Source of the DNA: an uncultured Parafilimonas sp.
GTDB lineage: Bacteria; Bacteroidota; Bacteroidia; Chitinophagales; Chitinophagaceae
DNA: 64,000 nt
Direction: 5' to 3'
Assembly (NCBI GenBank): GCA_903882935.1
Contig: CAIRZB010000014.1
Location: forward strand, 1-64,000
The position numbers were made by a program, and so were the translations under genes. The notes under the pieces were generated by a model, which saw only the letters and a program-made list of their open reading frames with translations, made no database searches and was not told the origin of the DNA. Below are positions 25,143 through 34,772 of this stretch, one piece after another; position 1 is the first letter of the stretch; each line of letters starts with the position of its first letter.

Positions 25143-28088
25143 TTAAGCAATTTTCAACCGTAGTAATAGCTGTGTGCCTTTGTGGGCTTCACTTTTTATC
25201 ATTATTACCCCGCCTATTTCGGCGGCCCTGCTTTTTATATTGGTAAGCCCATTGCCAGTACCGCCTTTTTCAAAGGTGTTAAACCCTTTGCCGTTATCTA
25301 CTATGTTTAAAGCCAAAAAGTTTCCATCTTTGGTTAAGCTTATCGTAACTTCTGTGGCCTCTGCATATTTAAAAATATTGTTTACTGCCTCCTTAAAAAT
25401 AAGGTAAATATTCTTTCGCTCCTGCATGGTAAGTTTTAGTTTCTTAACGCGGTCGTCCAACCCAAAATTCAACACAATATTCTTACCGCTTAATAACTCG
25501 CCGGCAAAAAACTGCATACGTAACAAAACGTTTTCAAAGTCGTCGTTTTTGGGGTTTACCGCCCAAACAATATCGCTCATGGTATCAATCATGCTCCTGC
25601 TGGCCAAGCCCATTTTATCTAACAATATTTTTAATTTGGCATCGTCGGCTTGTGCTTGTTTGTTGGCAATTTCTGCGTATACTGATATGCTGTTGAGCGT
25701 TGACCCAATATCATCGTGCAGGTCGCTGGCAATGGTTGCCCGTAGCAACTGCTCAGCTTTAAGCTTGCGTACTTTGCTGCGCCAAAATAAATAAACAACA
25801 TATGCGGTAAGCAATAGTGCAGCCGCCCAAATTAAAAGCTTAAACCATAACGTTTGGTAAAACGCTGGCTGAATAATCAGCGTTTTAGAAAACCAGTATT
25901 GCTCGTTAAGCGATTCGCCCAGCCGGGCCTCCAGCGTGTACTTGCCTGGGGGCAGGTTTATAAGGTTTACCTCATCGGTTAAATTAAAGCTTTGCCAATC
26001 ATCCGATATGCCCCTTATGCGCATTAACGCTTGGCTATGGTTAACATTAAGCGGTGAGGAAAACTTAAGGCTTATATATGCTTGGTTGGGTGGAATGGTA
26101 ACCACCGGCGCATTGTATGCAAACATGTTTAAGTAGCCGGGCTTGCTTATATTGCCCACCAGCTTAATGTAAGAAAGCTGTACCCTGCCTGGTTTATCGT
26201 TGGCGTGCAGGGTATAATAATTTTTATCAACAAACATCAGCCCCTGTAAGCCGCCTAATATCACCTGCTGGCCAATGGTATCGTCAAAAAAAGCACCGTG
26301 GTTACATTCTTGGTCAAAAAGGCCCGCATTATCATCATCCCCCAGCGGTACTGCCTTTAGCCTTGTACCCTGCAACAAAAACACCGATGGCCCGGCAGAG
26401 GTACCGGCCACCAGCAAATTGCCCGTTTTTACCAATGCGTACACATAATTACCCGGCAGGCCGTCGTTAACGCCATAGCTTGATTGCACCTTGCCGTTAC
26501 CATCAATATACACAATACCGTTGGCCTGTGTGGCCAACATAAACCCGTTACCAACTGGCACAAACGCATATATAATAAGGTTTTTATTTTGGGGGTATAG
26601 TTTTGTTAACTGCCTGTTTTTATGCAACACAAAAAAGCCGTTTTGGGTGGCCATGTACCAGTTACTGTTATTGGCGGCTATTTGCCTTACCGCACCAAGG
26701 CTTGTATCAGTAAACCACTTGTTTTTATACCAGTGGCCATTTTGTTTATAAAACTGAAACAGGCTGTTGTCTGCACCGCCCCAATGCTGGCCTTGGTAAG
26801 TATATTGGCATCTTATAGCATTAAGCCTCGTGCCTTCAAAAGGCAACTCGGTTTTTTGGGTAACCGTGTTGTACACCGCCAGGCCATTGGCATTTTCTAT
26901 GCCCAGCAGTAGCGTTTGTGCATCGTACTGCGCTATGCTGTACACCAGCTGCGGCGAAATTTTTGTGACCGTTTTACCGTTGTACCCATAAAAACCATTG
27001 TAAGTACCCACATACAGGTTGTTATTAACCCTTTGTATACCCCTTATGCTTTTATGGGCAAATGCCTCGCGCAGTATGCCCGCGTTATAAAAGCTGTCAT
27101 TTTTCTGTTTGTTAAACATTAGTTCGCACAAGCCCATATCGCCCGCCGCCAAAAACCTGCCCTCGTAGCCTGATGGCACAATATCGTACATGGTAAAACC
27201 ACCGCTAAACAACGGCGGCTCCAGTAAAAAAAACGGCGATTGTATACTGTCATTAAATTCCGCAATATTTTTCTTAGCCAAAAATACCAGTTGGTCGTCA
27301 ATAACCATTCGGCCTGCAATATCGGGCCCGTTGTACACATGCAACAGGGAAAGGGTATTTTTATTGAATAGTAAAAAGCCATGCGGGTTGTTTATCACCA
27401 GGTATTTACTGGTAATTTCAAAGCCGGTGTTGGTGGCAAACCTGTAGGCTTTATCCACCTGTTTGCCGTTATAAGTATCTGCTGTAACCAGGCTGTCGCC
27501 CTGCACAAAAGCTATCACAGGCCCCATGTACAAATAAAGCCTGCCTGTTGCGCTATCAACAGTAGAGGCAAAAACATGCATGCCTTTTTTCCATCCCCTC
27601 AGCCGGGTTAGATCGGGCCCTTTTTGCAGCATGTTTTTTCGGGTGAATGTGAAACCTTGCCCATCTGCATTCAAAAAAAACAGGGTGTTATTTTGGGTGT
27701 GTATGAAGTTATAAACCATCGTATTGCCCAGCGGAAACTTGTATGCCGTATCGTTCAACTGGTCGTAAACCCGCAGGTTGCCTTTATCATCAATCAACAC
27801 CAAAAAATGGTCGAAGCAAGTAAAAAGCTGCAACAACTCGTTACCGCCAAGTTTAAATTTAGCAATGTTAAAAGGCTGTGCGTTGGTGCCATCGTAGCGC
27901 CAAAGGCCTTGGCTGTTTCTAAACCAAAGAAACCCGTCGTCGTCTTTGTTTACCGAAAGTATATTGCGCTTTAGCGGCCTTGGCAGGTCAATTAACCGGG
28001 CGGTAACGTTTTGGGCCTTTGCCGGTAAAACCCAAAAACCAGCCAACAGCCCTAACAATAAAACACAGCGATAACAAACAAACTTCAT
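25143..28088 (-). CDS. Sensor histidine kinase with propeller and Y_Y_Y sensor domains
   Basis: A 981-residue membrane kinase. It has a signal peptide ending LPAKAQ, a periplasmic two-component-regulator-type beta propeller (about 25-640, with repeats such as DDGFLWFRNSQGLWRYDG), a Y_Y_Y domain (about 660-735, INLPPGKYTLEARLGE), one transmembrane helix (about 745-770), then a HisKA_3 dimerisation domain with phospho-acceptor His791 in SDLHDDIGSTLNS and a HATPase_c domain (NNIFKYAEATEV, VDNGKGF, GNGLTNIKSRA). This architecture phosphorylates LuxR-type regulators, here the gene at 24262. It lacks the fused AraC output of hybrid Bacteroidetes sensors. The ligand is unknown. Confidence 0.92.
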   Translation of the reverse strand: MKFVCYRCVLLLGLLAGFWVLPAKAQNVTARLIDLPRPLKRNILSVNKDDDGFLWFRNSQGLWRYDGTNAQPFNIAKFKLGGNELLQLFTCFDHFLVLIDDKGNLRVYDQLNDTAYKFPLGNTMVYNFIHTQNNTLFFLNADGQGFTFTRKNMLQKGPDLTRLRGWKKGMHVFASTVDSATGRLYLYMGPVIAFVQGDSLVTADTYNGKQVDKAYRFATNTGFEITSKYLVINNPHGFLLFNKNTLSLLHVYNGPDIAGRMVIDDQLVFLAKKNIAEFNDSIQSPFFLLEPPLFSGGFTMYDIVPSGYEGRFLAAGDMGLCELMFNKQKNDSFYNAGILREAFAHKSIRGIQRVNNNLYVGTYNGFYGYNGKTVTKISPQLVYSIAQYDAQTLLLGIENANGLAVYNTVTQKTELPFEGTRLNAIRCQYTYQGQHWGGADNSLFQFYKQNGHWYKNKWFTDTSLGAVRQIAANNSNWYMATQNGFFVLHKNRQLTKLYPQNKNLIIYAFVPVGNGFMLATQANGIVYIDGNGKVQSSYGVNDGLPGNYVYALVKTGNLLVAGTSAGPSVFLLQGTRLKAVPLGDDDNAGLFDQECNHGAFFDDTIGQQVILGGLQGLMFVDKNYYTLHANDKPGRVQLSYIKLVGNISKPGYLNMFAYNAPVVTIPPNQAYISLKFSSPLNVNHSQALMRIRGISDDWQSFNLTDEVNLINLPPGKYTLEARLGESLNEQYWFSKTLIIQPAFYQTLWFKLLIWAAALLLTAYVVYLFWRSKVRKLKAEQLLRATIASDLHDDIGSTLNSISVYAEIANKQAQADDAKLKILLDKMGLASRSMIDTMSDIVWAVNPKNDDFENVLLRMQFFAGELLSGKNIVLNFGLDDRVKKLKLTMQERKNIYLIFKEAVNNIFKYAEATEVTISLTKDGNFLALNIVDNGKGFNTFEKGGTGNGLTNIKSRAAEIGGVIMIKSEAHKGTQLLLRLKIA

Positions 28089-28539
28089 GGGAAAAATCAG
28101 CTACAGATATAAAAATAGTTTATGACAGGCCTTTAAATTAGACAAAAAAACATACCAATAACTTTTTAATAAAACATTTATAAAAATACAATACTGGTGG
28201 TGCCGAGCAAAGCGCAAGTGGCTAACAATGTAAACACTGCTTATCAGAGGCAATTTTGCTTGCCAAAATTACCACCTTGCCATATTTAATTATGGCAACT
28301 TATTATGCCCCCCACCTGCTAAACGTTTATGAAATTAGTGCCAAAAAAATTAACTATCTATGGCGGCAAAATCTTATCCAATCTGGCAATGTTTATGTAT
28401 AAAACCAATTGGCATTAACAAAGGCCAAGTAACACGTGTTGGCCATACCAAAGCCAATACACCCCTGCTAAAAAGCATGCTATCGATGCTGCTATCAACA
28501 ATACTATACCTAAGCAATTTTGGCTGTATCATTTTATGG

Positions 28540-28800
28540 CCCAAACCCTTTACTGTAAAGGGTTTGGTAGCTTTTGTCGCATCAACAGAATTTTTTAATT
28601 TTTATATTTTCGGCTTTTTGCCAAACGCTGTATGGCAAAGGGTTTGGCGGTTTTCCACATTAGGGACAAGACACCTAAAATGGGTGTTACACTTTGTCTC
28701 ATTTTTCGCATTAAACCCAATAGGGATAGGTGTTTGCGCAGTTTCCATTTTTTGGAAATGCGACAGGGTAAAAGTGGTGTCTCATTGTGTCTCACGGCAC
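28540..28800. repeat. Gene-free stretch with hairpins and short repeats
   Basis: The 880 bases between the kinase and FKBP genes (28089-28968) hold no convincing gene. Within them are the hairpin CCAAACCCTTTA-CTG-TAAAGGGTTTGG (28550-28576), a second copy of AAAGGGTTTGG about 75 bases on, the stem CGCAGTTTCCA/TGGAAATGCG, and repeated GTGTCTCA and TTGTCTCA words. It resembles a decayed palindromic element or an uncharacterised structured RNA. Confidence 0.5.
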
Positions 28801-28906
28801 CGGTTTTGTAACCTAACTAACGCCGTACAACAAATTATTGAAATAGTGTACCATGCATACCGCAACCTATCGCTACAGCCCACGGCTTTGTTTGGTTTTG
28901 GCGCAC

Positions 28907-28940
28907 AAAAAAGCCCGGTAACCTATACAGATTACCGGGC
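28907..28940 (-). terminator. Terminator of the nrnA-FKBP operon
   Basis: On the minus strand GCCCGGTAA pairs with TTACCGGGC (28913-28921 and 28932-28940) and is followed by TTTTTT. It begins 29 bases after the FKBP stop codon. Confidence 0.85.
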
Positions 28941-28968
28941 CATTAAAAACTTTATACAAACCTACCCT

Positions 28969-29925
28969 TTAGTGTGCAGGTTTTGGTGCAGTTGCGGGGC
29001 GCTGCTGCATTTGGCGCATGCCCTGCATAGGGTTTGCGTTTTGTGCGGGCGGCGGTGCATCTTTTACGTCGGTAACTTCTATATCAAAAACAAGGCTCGC
29101 ATTCGGGGGTATTTCACCAGAGCCTTGTGGGCCGTAAGCCAAACCGGCAGGTATAAAAAACTTCGCCTTGCCGCCTTTGCCCAAGTAAGGCAAACCTTCT
29201 TCCCAACCGGGTATTACGCCATGGGCACCTATGGTTACAGGGTAAGGGTCAGTATGGCCCTTGGTGCTGTCCATATTGGTGTCAAATACTTTGCCGCCGT
29301 CTAACAAATAACCCCTGTATTTTACAAAGGCCTGCTTGCCGGTATCGGCTTTGGGGCCGGTGCCTGGGTCTTGCACAAGCACATAAGCGCCGTTCTTTGT
29401 TTTTTGGGCGTTGATGTTATTTTTGGCCAGGTAGTCAATAATTTGCTTGCTCTGACGGGCAATGTCAAGGTCTTGCTCTTTTTTAAAATCGGCCATTATT
29501 TGTTCCCTGGTGGTAAAGGCATTTAAAATTTTAATTTTGCCTTTAATAAAATCGCCTTTTGCAAAAGTTGGCGGTAACCCAACGTTCTTAGCCCTTAAAC
29601 TATCAACGCTAAGGGTAAAAATAACGCTGTCATCAACACTGCATTTTGGCAATATCTCCATGTACGAATAGGCAACATGGGCGGTAGAGGTGTCAATGGC
29701 TGAAAACTGGGGCATTTTACCAAATGAGCTGCTTAAAATAGAATCTTTACCATTTTTCTTAATGGAATATTCTATGTTCAGTTTCACATACTGGGCGGTA
29801 GACAGTTTAGCCCCGCCTTTGCCTGGGTAAATTTTATAAATTAACCCTGAAGGTGCCTTGTCATAGTTCGCATGGCATGCAGCCAGGGTAATGAACATAC
29901 TAAGGGCGATGATCGCTTTTTTCAT
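28969..29925 (-). CDS. FKBP-type peptidyl-prolyl isomerase lipoprotein
   Basis: A 318-residue lipoprotein with lipobox in MKKAIIALSMFITLAAC (Cys17). An N-terminal domain (about 20-185) is followed by the FKBP domain (about 190-290) with VKYRGYLLDGGKVFDTN, VIPGWEEGLPYLGKGGKAKFFIPAGLAYG and a closing LVFDIEV strand. It assists folding of exported proteins at the periplasmic face. The tail is Gln/Met/Pro-rich (NPMQGMRQMQQRP). It starts 6 bases after the nrnA-like gene ends, so the two form an operon closed by the terminator at 28907-28940. Confidence 0.92.
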   Translation of the reverse strand: MKKAIIALSMFITLAACHANYDKAPSGLIYKIYPGKGGAKLSTAQYVKLNIEYSIKKNGKDSILSSSFGKMPQFSAIDTSTAHVAYSYMEILPKCSVDDSVIFTLSVDSLRAKNVGLPPTFAKGDFIKGKIKILNAFTTREQIMADFKKEQDLDIARQSKQIIDYLAKNNINAQKTKNGAYVLVQDPGTGPKADTGKQAFVKYRGYLLDGGKVFDTNMDSTKGHTDPYPVTIGAHGVIPGWEEGLPYLGKGGKAKFFIPAGLAYGPQGSGEIPPNASLVFDIEVTDVKDAPPPAQNANPMQGMRQMQQRPATAPKPAH

Positions 29926-29931
29926 ATCTGT

Positions 29932-30939
29932 TTATTGAAGTTGATTTTCGTATTGTTTTAAAACGTGTTTAAATTTATCTACATTATAATCAATGTTTTC
30001 ATTGCTTCGGCCGCCTGCCGCGTTTTTGTGGCCGCCACCTTCAAAATTGGCCCGGGCAAATTCATTAACGTCAAACGTACCCTTGCTCCTAAAACTCCAT
30101 TTGCGCTCCTCATCCCTGTCAATGAGCAAAGCACCGAGTTTAATGCCTTCCAGCGACAGCAGATAATTCACCAGCCCTTCGGTATCCCCGGTGCGTATGT
30201 CAAAACGCTGCAGGTCTTTTTTGGTTACCACCATCAGGGCTGTATTATATTCGTATAAAACCTCCAAACGGTTTAGTAAAGCATTGCCAGTAAAACGCAG
30301 CCTGCTTTCTGACAGTTGGTCGTAAATGTTTTCATGTATCACCACATGGTTAAGCCCAAGATCCTTAAGGTGCGCCACCGCCCTGTGTACAGAAGCGGAG
30401 GTGGAAGAAAACCTAAAAGAACCCGTATCGGTCATTATGCCGGTGTAAAGGCAGGTTGCCATGTTGATATTTAACAGCTCCGCATACGGGGATGCTGTTA
30501 TAAAATCGTACACCATTTCGCAGGTGCTGCTTTTTGCCGGGTTGCTTATGCCAAAGGTAAACATATGCTCTTGCGGCTGCTCGTGGTGGTCTATCAGCAC
30601 TTTAATACAAACTGCCTCACTAAGCAATGCTTCCATGTGCTTGGTGCGGTGCATAATGTTAAAGTCGAGGCAGAACAAAATATCGGCCTCAGTTATGATC
30701 CCCTTTGACAGTTCTTTGTTTTTCTCAAAATCAATCACCTGCTGGCACCCAGGCATCCAATCCAAGAAACTTGCCCAGTTGGTAGGGGCAATAACCGTTA
30801 CTTGGTGGCCAAGTGCCTTTAAAAAATGGCACATGGCCAAAGAGGACCCCATGGCATCGCCATCCGGCTTTTGGTGCGTTGTAATTACAATTTTCTGTTT
30901 GCGGCCCAATAAAGAATAAATTCCGTCAACCTTTTGCAT
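29932..30939 (-). CDS. DHH-family phosphoesterase (NrnA-like oligoribonuclease/pAp phosphatase)
   Basis: A cytoplasmic DHH/DHHA1 enzyme that degrades short RNA fragments and 3'-phosphoadenosine-5'-phosphate. The motifs are THQKPDGDAMGSSL (motif I), LFCLDFN, the signature DHHEQP, and the DHHA1 glycine motif GGGHKNAAGGRS near the C-terminus. The frame is open to 31005, but ATG 30939 (MQKVDGIYSLLGRKQ) is the more likely start because the extra 22 residues reach back towards the divergent ndk promoter region and are not typical; this gives about 335 residues. It is the first gene of an operon with the FKBP lipoprotein. Confidence 0.88.
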   Translation of the reverse strand: MQKVDGIYSLLGRKQKIVITTHQKPDGDAMGSSLAMCHFLKALGHQVTVIAPTNWASFLDWMPGCQQVIDFEKNKELSKGIITEADILFCLDFNIMHRTKHMEALLSEAVCIKVLIDHHEQPQEHMFTFGISNPAKSSTCEMVYDFITASPYAELLNINMATCLYTGIMTDTGSFRFSSTSASVHRAVAHLKDLGLNHVVIHENIYDQLSESRLRFTGNALLNRLEVLYEYNTALMVVTKKDLQRFDIRTGDTEGLVNYLLSLEGIKLGALLIDRDEERKWSFRSKGTFDVNEFARANFEGGGHKNAAGGRSNENIDYNVDKFKHVLKQYENQLQ

Positions 30940-31104
30940 AGAATGGCGGCAAAATTGCTGTTTTAACGCGATACATTCAAAAACATTTTGTTTTGCCCAT
31001 GCCAATTATTGCCATAATTGCGTATAAACCCACAAAATTAACAACCAGGGTAGCTGAAATTAGAAAATGTTGCCCTTACTTTGCGCCCATTAAAATAATC
31101 GGTT

Positions 31105-31521
31105 ATGAGTAACAGAACTTTTACAATGATAAAACCCGACGCTACCTCCAAAGGTTACACGGGTGCTATTTTAGACCAAATTATAAAAGCAGGCTTTAGT
31201 ATAAAGGCTATGAAATGGATTAAACTTTCCCATGCACAGGCCGGTGAGTTTTACGCAGTGCACAAAGAACGGGTTTTTTATGGCGAACTGGTTGATTTTA
31301 TGAGCAGCGGCCCCATTGTGGCTGCTATTTTGGAAAAAGACAACGCCGTTGCTGATTTTAGGACGCTTATTGGCGCCACAAACCCAGCCAACGCAGAAGA
31401 AGGCACCATCCGCAAGAGATTTGCAGCATCCATAGGCGAAAATGCCGTACATGGCAGCGACAGCGATGAAAATGCGGCTATTGAAGGCAGCTTCTTCTTT
31501 TCCGGCTTGGAAAGATTTTAA
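31105..31521 (+). CDS. ndk: Nucleoside diphosphate kinase
   Basis: A 138-residue enzyme that transfers the gamma phosphate from ATP to nucleoside diphosphates through a phosphohistidine. The N-terminus [19 protein letters not shown], the loop [21 protein letters not shown], and the active-site His116 in [13 protein letters not shown] are all present. Length is normal for the family. TTACTTTG about 25 bases upstream is a likely -7 box. It is divergent from the nrnA-like gene and closed by a very strong terminator, so it is a single-gene unit. Confidence 0.98.
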   Translation: MSNRTFTMIKPDATSKGYTGAILDQIIKAGFSIKAMKWIKLSHAQAGEFYAVHKERVFYGELVDFMSSGPIVAAILEKDNAVADFRTLIGATNPANAEEGTIRKRFAASIGENAVHGSDSDENAAIEGSFFFSGLERF

Positions 31522-31540
31522 TGTAGGCTCAGGTAATAAT

Positions 31541-31591
31541 TACATAAAAAAGCACGGCCCCACAATTGTTGGGGCCGTGCTTTTTTATGTA
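31541..31591. terminator. Strong bidirectional terminator after ndk
   Basis: A 22-bp perfect stem (31541-31562 with 31570-31591) has a GC-rich core GCACGGCCCCA and is flanked by A and T runs, so it can end transcription on either strand. Confidence 0.9.
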
Positions 31592-31699
31592 ATTGGGCGT
31601 TAAATACCCCTTTTTAAAAATATTTTAAAACCACCAGCCAACCTTTGGCACGGTTTTTTCGTTATTAAAAATGTTTTTTAAGGGTTTAGGGTTGAAAAA

Positions 31700-31725
31700 A
31701 GGGCCAGTTGTTCTCAGCAGGCCCT
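31700..31725. terminator. Terminator of the UbiD-family gene
   Basis: AGGGCC (31700-31705) pairs with GGCCCT (31720-31725). On the minus strand TTTTTT follows; on the plus strand a T run also follows, so it may serve both directions. Confidence 0.65.
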
Positions 31726-31748
31726 ATTTTTTTGTTTATACAATAGCC

Positions 31749-33590
31749 TTAGCTTATTTTACCATACAGGCTCCCTCCTTTGTCAAATAGCCGGTTAACC
31801 TTATTTTCAATTGCAACATCTTTTTCAAGCACCGGTGCATTATGGGGTTTAATACGGGCATCTATTATAATGGGCCCGTGGCAGCCCCAATGTTTGTTTT
31901 CCGTAAAACTGGCAATGCCGTAAATATCGTGGCTGGGGTTACAACGGGTAAATGCCACCCATAAAAAATTACCCAAGGTGGCTGCTGTAAATTCGGCATC
32001 ATCGCAAACAATAATCAACGGAACGCCACCCAATGTTGCAAGGGCAGGGCGAACCAAAGTATCTAAAACCGCCATCTCCTTATTAGCAGCCCCATAATTA
32101 GTAAACTTGGCTATTTGTAGGCATACCACGCCGGGCATTGCCAGTATGGCATTTTGGCAGAAACTGACATTATTAAACACAGCGGGTGTAATTGTGGCAA
32201 GCTGCCTTTTAACGTCGCCATAGGCAGCAAAAACAACTTTGCTGCCGCTGTTAAGGCCCGTACCGGAGTAATCAAGCGTATCGATGGTGGTATTGGTATA
32301 AAAATGCACATCCCTGGCAGGGTCAATCCTTTGCAAAATAAATTCCAAAAACGGTTGCACCTTGTGAGGCGACACCTTGTTTTCATCATCGGCAGTTATA
32401 AAAAGAAATTTAGCCAAGCTTAACTGGCCAGTGCCTAAAATGCGGTTGGCAATGGTTAATAATTCCGCAGGTTGCTTGCCGGGCAGGTATGGGGTATACC
32501 GCTCACTTCCGGTGGCCAACAGCAGGGGGTGTACGCCTGCGGCATCAACGGCATGCAGTTCTTTCAAGCCGGGTATTTCGTCGCGCAACGCGCTGCCAGT
32601 AAGCAAGTGTATCAGTTCACCAAAGCTGGTATCTTCCTGCGGGGGGCGCCCAACCACCGTAAACGGCCAAATGGCATTGTTGCGGGCATATACTTTATGC
32701 ACCCGCATCAACGGAAAAGGGTGCTGTAGGCTGTAATACCCTAAGTGGTCGCCAAAGGGGCCCTCGGGTTTATTATCGCCGGGGTACACCTCGCCCGTAA
32801 TCACAAAATCGGCATCCGTGCTTATACAATAGCCGTCTCTGTACACGTACCTAAAGCGCCGGCCGCCGAGTATGCCTGCAAATGTTGTTTCGCTCATTTC
32901 TTCGGGCAGGGGCATAACAGCTGCCAAGGTATGGCTGGGCGGCCCGCCCACAAACACACTCACTTTTAATGGCTGGCCTAACCCATTGGCTTTGGTTTGG
33001 TGCACGCCAATACCCCGGTGCAGTTGGTAGTGAAGGCCTATTTCGGTATCCGGGGCATAATCATTCCCCGTAAGCTGCACACGGTACATGCCTATGTTTG
33101 AATGCATTACACCCGGCTTGCCAATATCTTCGGTATATACCTGCGGCAGTGTTACAAAAGCCCCGCCATCGTTGGGCCAGTGCTTGATAAGGGGCAGACT
33201 GCTGATATTTATCTCGTTGGCAAGCACAGGCTTGCCAATGGGATTTTTAAGAGGCAACGCCTTAGTGGCTGCTAAGGCTGTGCGAAAATTTGCAATGGGG
33301 TGTTTTAAAGCTTTCACAGGGTCGCTCTTTAATTCAATCAACTGCTGTACGAGCTTAAAGGTAGAACGGAATATAAAGCGGCTACGTTCCAGCGTGCCAA
33401 AAATATTAGAAGCGGCCCTGTAATTTGAACCCTTCACGTTTTCAAAAAGTAACGCTGGCCCCTTAGCCTCGTGCACCCTAAGGTGTATGGCGGCCATTTC
33501 TAAGTGGGGGTCAACTTCTTCTTTTACCCTTACAAGGTGGCCGTGCCTTTCAAGGTAAAGCAGGCATTGCTCCATCGTTTTGTAAATCAT
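31749..33590 (-). CDS. UbiD-family prenyl-FMN decarboxylase (possibly menaquinone pathway)
   Basis: A 613-residue decarboxylase using prenylated FMN. UbiD features are the N-terminal YLERHGHLVRVKEEVDPHLEMAAI, FVGGPPSHTLAAVMPLPE, the active-site region KPEGPFGDHLGYYSLQ, and VHPLLLATGSERYTPY. In bacteria making menaquinone through futalosine, a UbiD-like enzyme is proposed for the last decarboxylation, and mqnA of that route is at 58177, so I lean to that role over ubiquinone. A TACCTTTG box (33595-33602) lies 4 bases before ATG 33590, implying a leaderless message; ATG 33575 (MEQCLLYL) is an alternative start. It has its own terminator. Confidence 0.87.
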   Translation of the reverse strand: MIYKTMEQCLLYLERHGHLVRVKEEVDPHLEMAAIHLRVHEAKGPALLFENVKGSNYRAASNIFGTLERSRFIFRSTFKLVQQLIELKSDPVKALKHPIANFRTALAATKALPLKNPIGKPVLANEINISSLPLIKHWPNDGGAFVTLPQVYTEDIGKPGVMHSNIGMYRVQLTGNDYAPDTEIGLHYQLHRGIGVHQTKANGLGQPLKVSVFVGGPPSHTLAAVMPLPEEMSETTFAGILGGRRFRYVYRDGYCISTDADFVITGEVYPGDNKPEGPFGDHLGYYSLQHPFPLMRVHKVYARNNAIWPFTVVGRPPQEDTSFGELIHLLTGSALRDEIPGLKELHAVDAAGVHPLLLATGSERYTPYLPGKQPAELLTIANRILGTGQLSLAKFLFITADDENKVSPHKVQPFLEFILQRIDPARDVHFYTNTTIDTLDYSGTGLNSGSKVVFAAYGDVKRQLATITPAVFNNVSFCQNAILAMPGVVCLQIAKFTNYGAANKEMAVLDTLVRPALATLGGVPLIIVCDDAEFTAATLGNFLWVAFTRCNPSHDIYGIASFTENKHWGCHGPIIIDARIKPHNAPVLEKDVAIENKVNRLFDKGGSLYGKIS

Positions 33591-33594
33591 GGCG

Positions 33595-33602
33595 CAAAGG
33601 TA
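33595..33602 (-). promoter_or_regulatory. -7 box directly in front of the UbiD-family start codon
   Basis: The minus-strand TACCTTTG ends 4 bases before ATG. No TTTG lies 19 bases upstream, so the -33 element is weak. Confidence 0.5.
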
Positions 33603-33673
33603 GGGGCAGCCAAGGCACCCTAATTGTTTTGTAAAAACTTTAGGCAGTTGCAGGGGCCAACCACTTAACAGGG

Positions 33674-34537
33674 CTACAAAACATTTCTGGGGCAGCCAAC
33701 GCTGTTTTTACCGCGTAGGTTAAACCCATTGTTGCCACCGCCCAACCTATACGTAAAACGCAACAAGCCGGTATAATAATAATCGTTGGCAGTGGGGTTA
33801 CCCCTAGGCGCGCCAGCCCTGGGATATGGCTTTAGGGGGTTCAATTCACCGCCTCGGTAGGCTAATGCCACAGCTTCGGCACCACGCTCCTTTAACAAGA
33901 TATTTTTATCCACGTAGGTGTTGCTCACATCGTCCAGATAATCGGTAAACAGCTTGCGGAAACCCACTTCAAAACCAATGGCTAACCTGTCGCTTACCCT
34001 GTATTTTAACCCAAAACCGCCTATCAGGTTAAACTGGTACAATGTATAAGGCTTGCGGTCGGGGTACTCGGGCAGCCCCTCCCCTTCGGTGCTTAACGGC
34101 ATTAGGTAAGCTTTTTTGCCGGTAGTGTCGTAGGTGTAGGGGTTAAAATGGTAAAAACCGCCGCCAGCGAATATATATGGGGTAATCTTGCCTTGCTCTG
34201 CCGCATTTAACACATCATACTCCATTGTTAAACTGCCTTCCCCAATAGCACTGGTAAAATTAAGGTTGCGGCTAACCGACCGAACGGCCCCGTTTTTCTT
34301 ATCGTCGCCATGCACTGTGCCAACCAAATAAAAGGCGCGCAAAAAAAGCTTCTCTGTTAGGCCAACGCTTAGCCCAACTTGCAGGGCAGGCCTGGCTTCG
34401 CTAAGCGTCAAAGCACTGGGTTGCAAGTCGCCCGAGTAATTAATTACGCCTGGCAAAACATCAACGGCAATGCGCTGGCCACTGGCATTAAGCACAAGTA
34501 CCAATGCGCCCGCCCATATTATTACAACACGCTTCAT
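33674..34537 (-). CDS. Outer-membrane beta-barrel protein, DUF6089-like
   Basis: A 287-residue exported barrel. The signal peptide ends NASGQ and mature sequence starts RIAVDVLPGVINYSGDLQ, with the NYxGDL motif typical of the DUF6089 group. Alternating strands follow (LQVGLSVGLTEKLFLRAFYLVG, TPYIFAGGGFYHFNP, YQFNLIGGFGLKYRVSDRLAIGFEVGFRKLFTDYLDDVS), giving an 8-10 strand barrel. No enzymatic motif is present. The function is unknown, probably structural. The tail after the last strand (GGGNNGFNLRGKNSVGCPRNVL) is unusual, as barrels normally end on an aromatic residue of the final strand. It is monocistronic. Confidence 0.75.
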   Translation of the reverse strand: MKRVVIIWAGALVLVLNASGQRIAVDVLPGVINYSGDLQPSALTLSEARPALQVGLSVGLTEKLFLRAFYLVGTVHGDDKKNGAVRSVSRNLNFTSAIGEGSLTMEYDVLNAAEQGKITPYIFAGGGFYHFNPYTYDTTGKKAYLMPLSTEGEGLPEYPDRKPYTLYQFNLIGGFGLKYRVSDRLAIGFEVGFRKLFTDYLDDVSNTYVDKNILLKERGAEAVALAYRGGELNPLKPYPRAGAPRGNPTANDYYYTGLLRFTYRLGGGNNGFNLRGKNSVGCPRNVL

Positions 34538-34772
34538 AAGGTAAAGTAAGGATCAATTATCAAAAACATGCAAGTAACAACATCAAATTGTTACAACTGT
34601 TTTTAAATGTGGGTTTCTTTCATCTTGTCCAGAAAATCTCCATCTTTTTAATGGCAGCTTCGCCGAATAACAGCCTTCTATTCATATTAAAATAAAATTT
34701 ATATAACAATATAATAACAGAAATTTAAAAAAAATGTAATTTTAGGTTGTGTAAAATAAAAATAATGCAATA

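Noticed and set aside
28360-29304. A 314-codon open frame on the plus strand
   Set aside because: It overlaps 336 bases of the well-supported FKBP gene on the other strand, its sequence is rich in Cys/Phe/His without domain character, and it covers the hairpin-rich gap.
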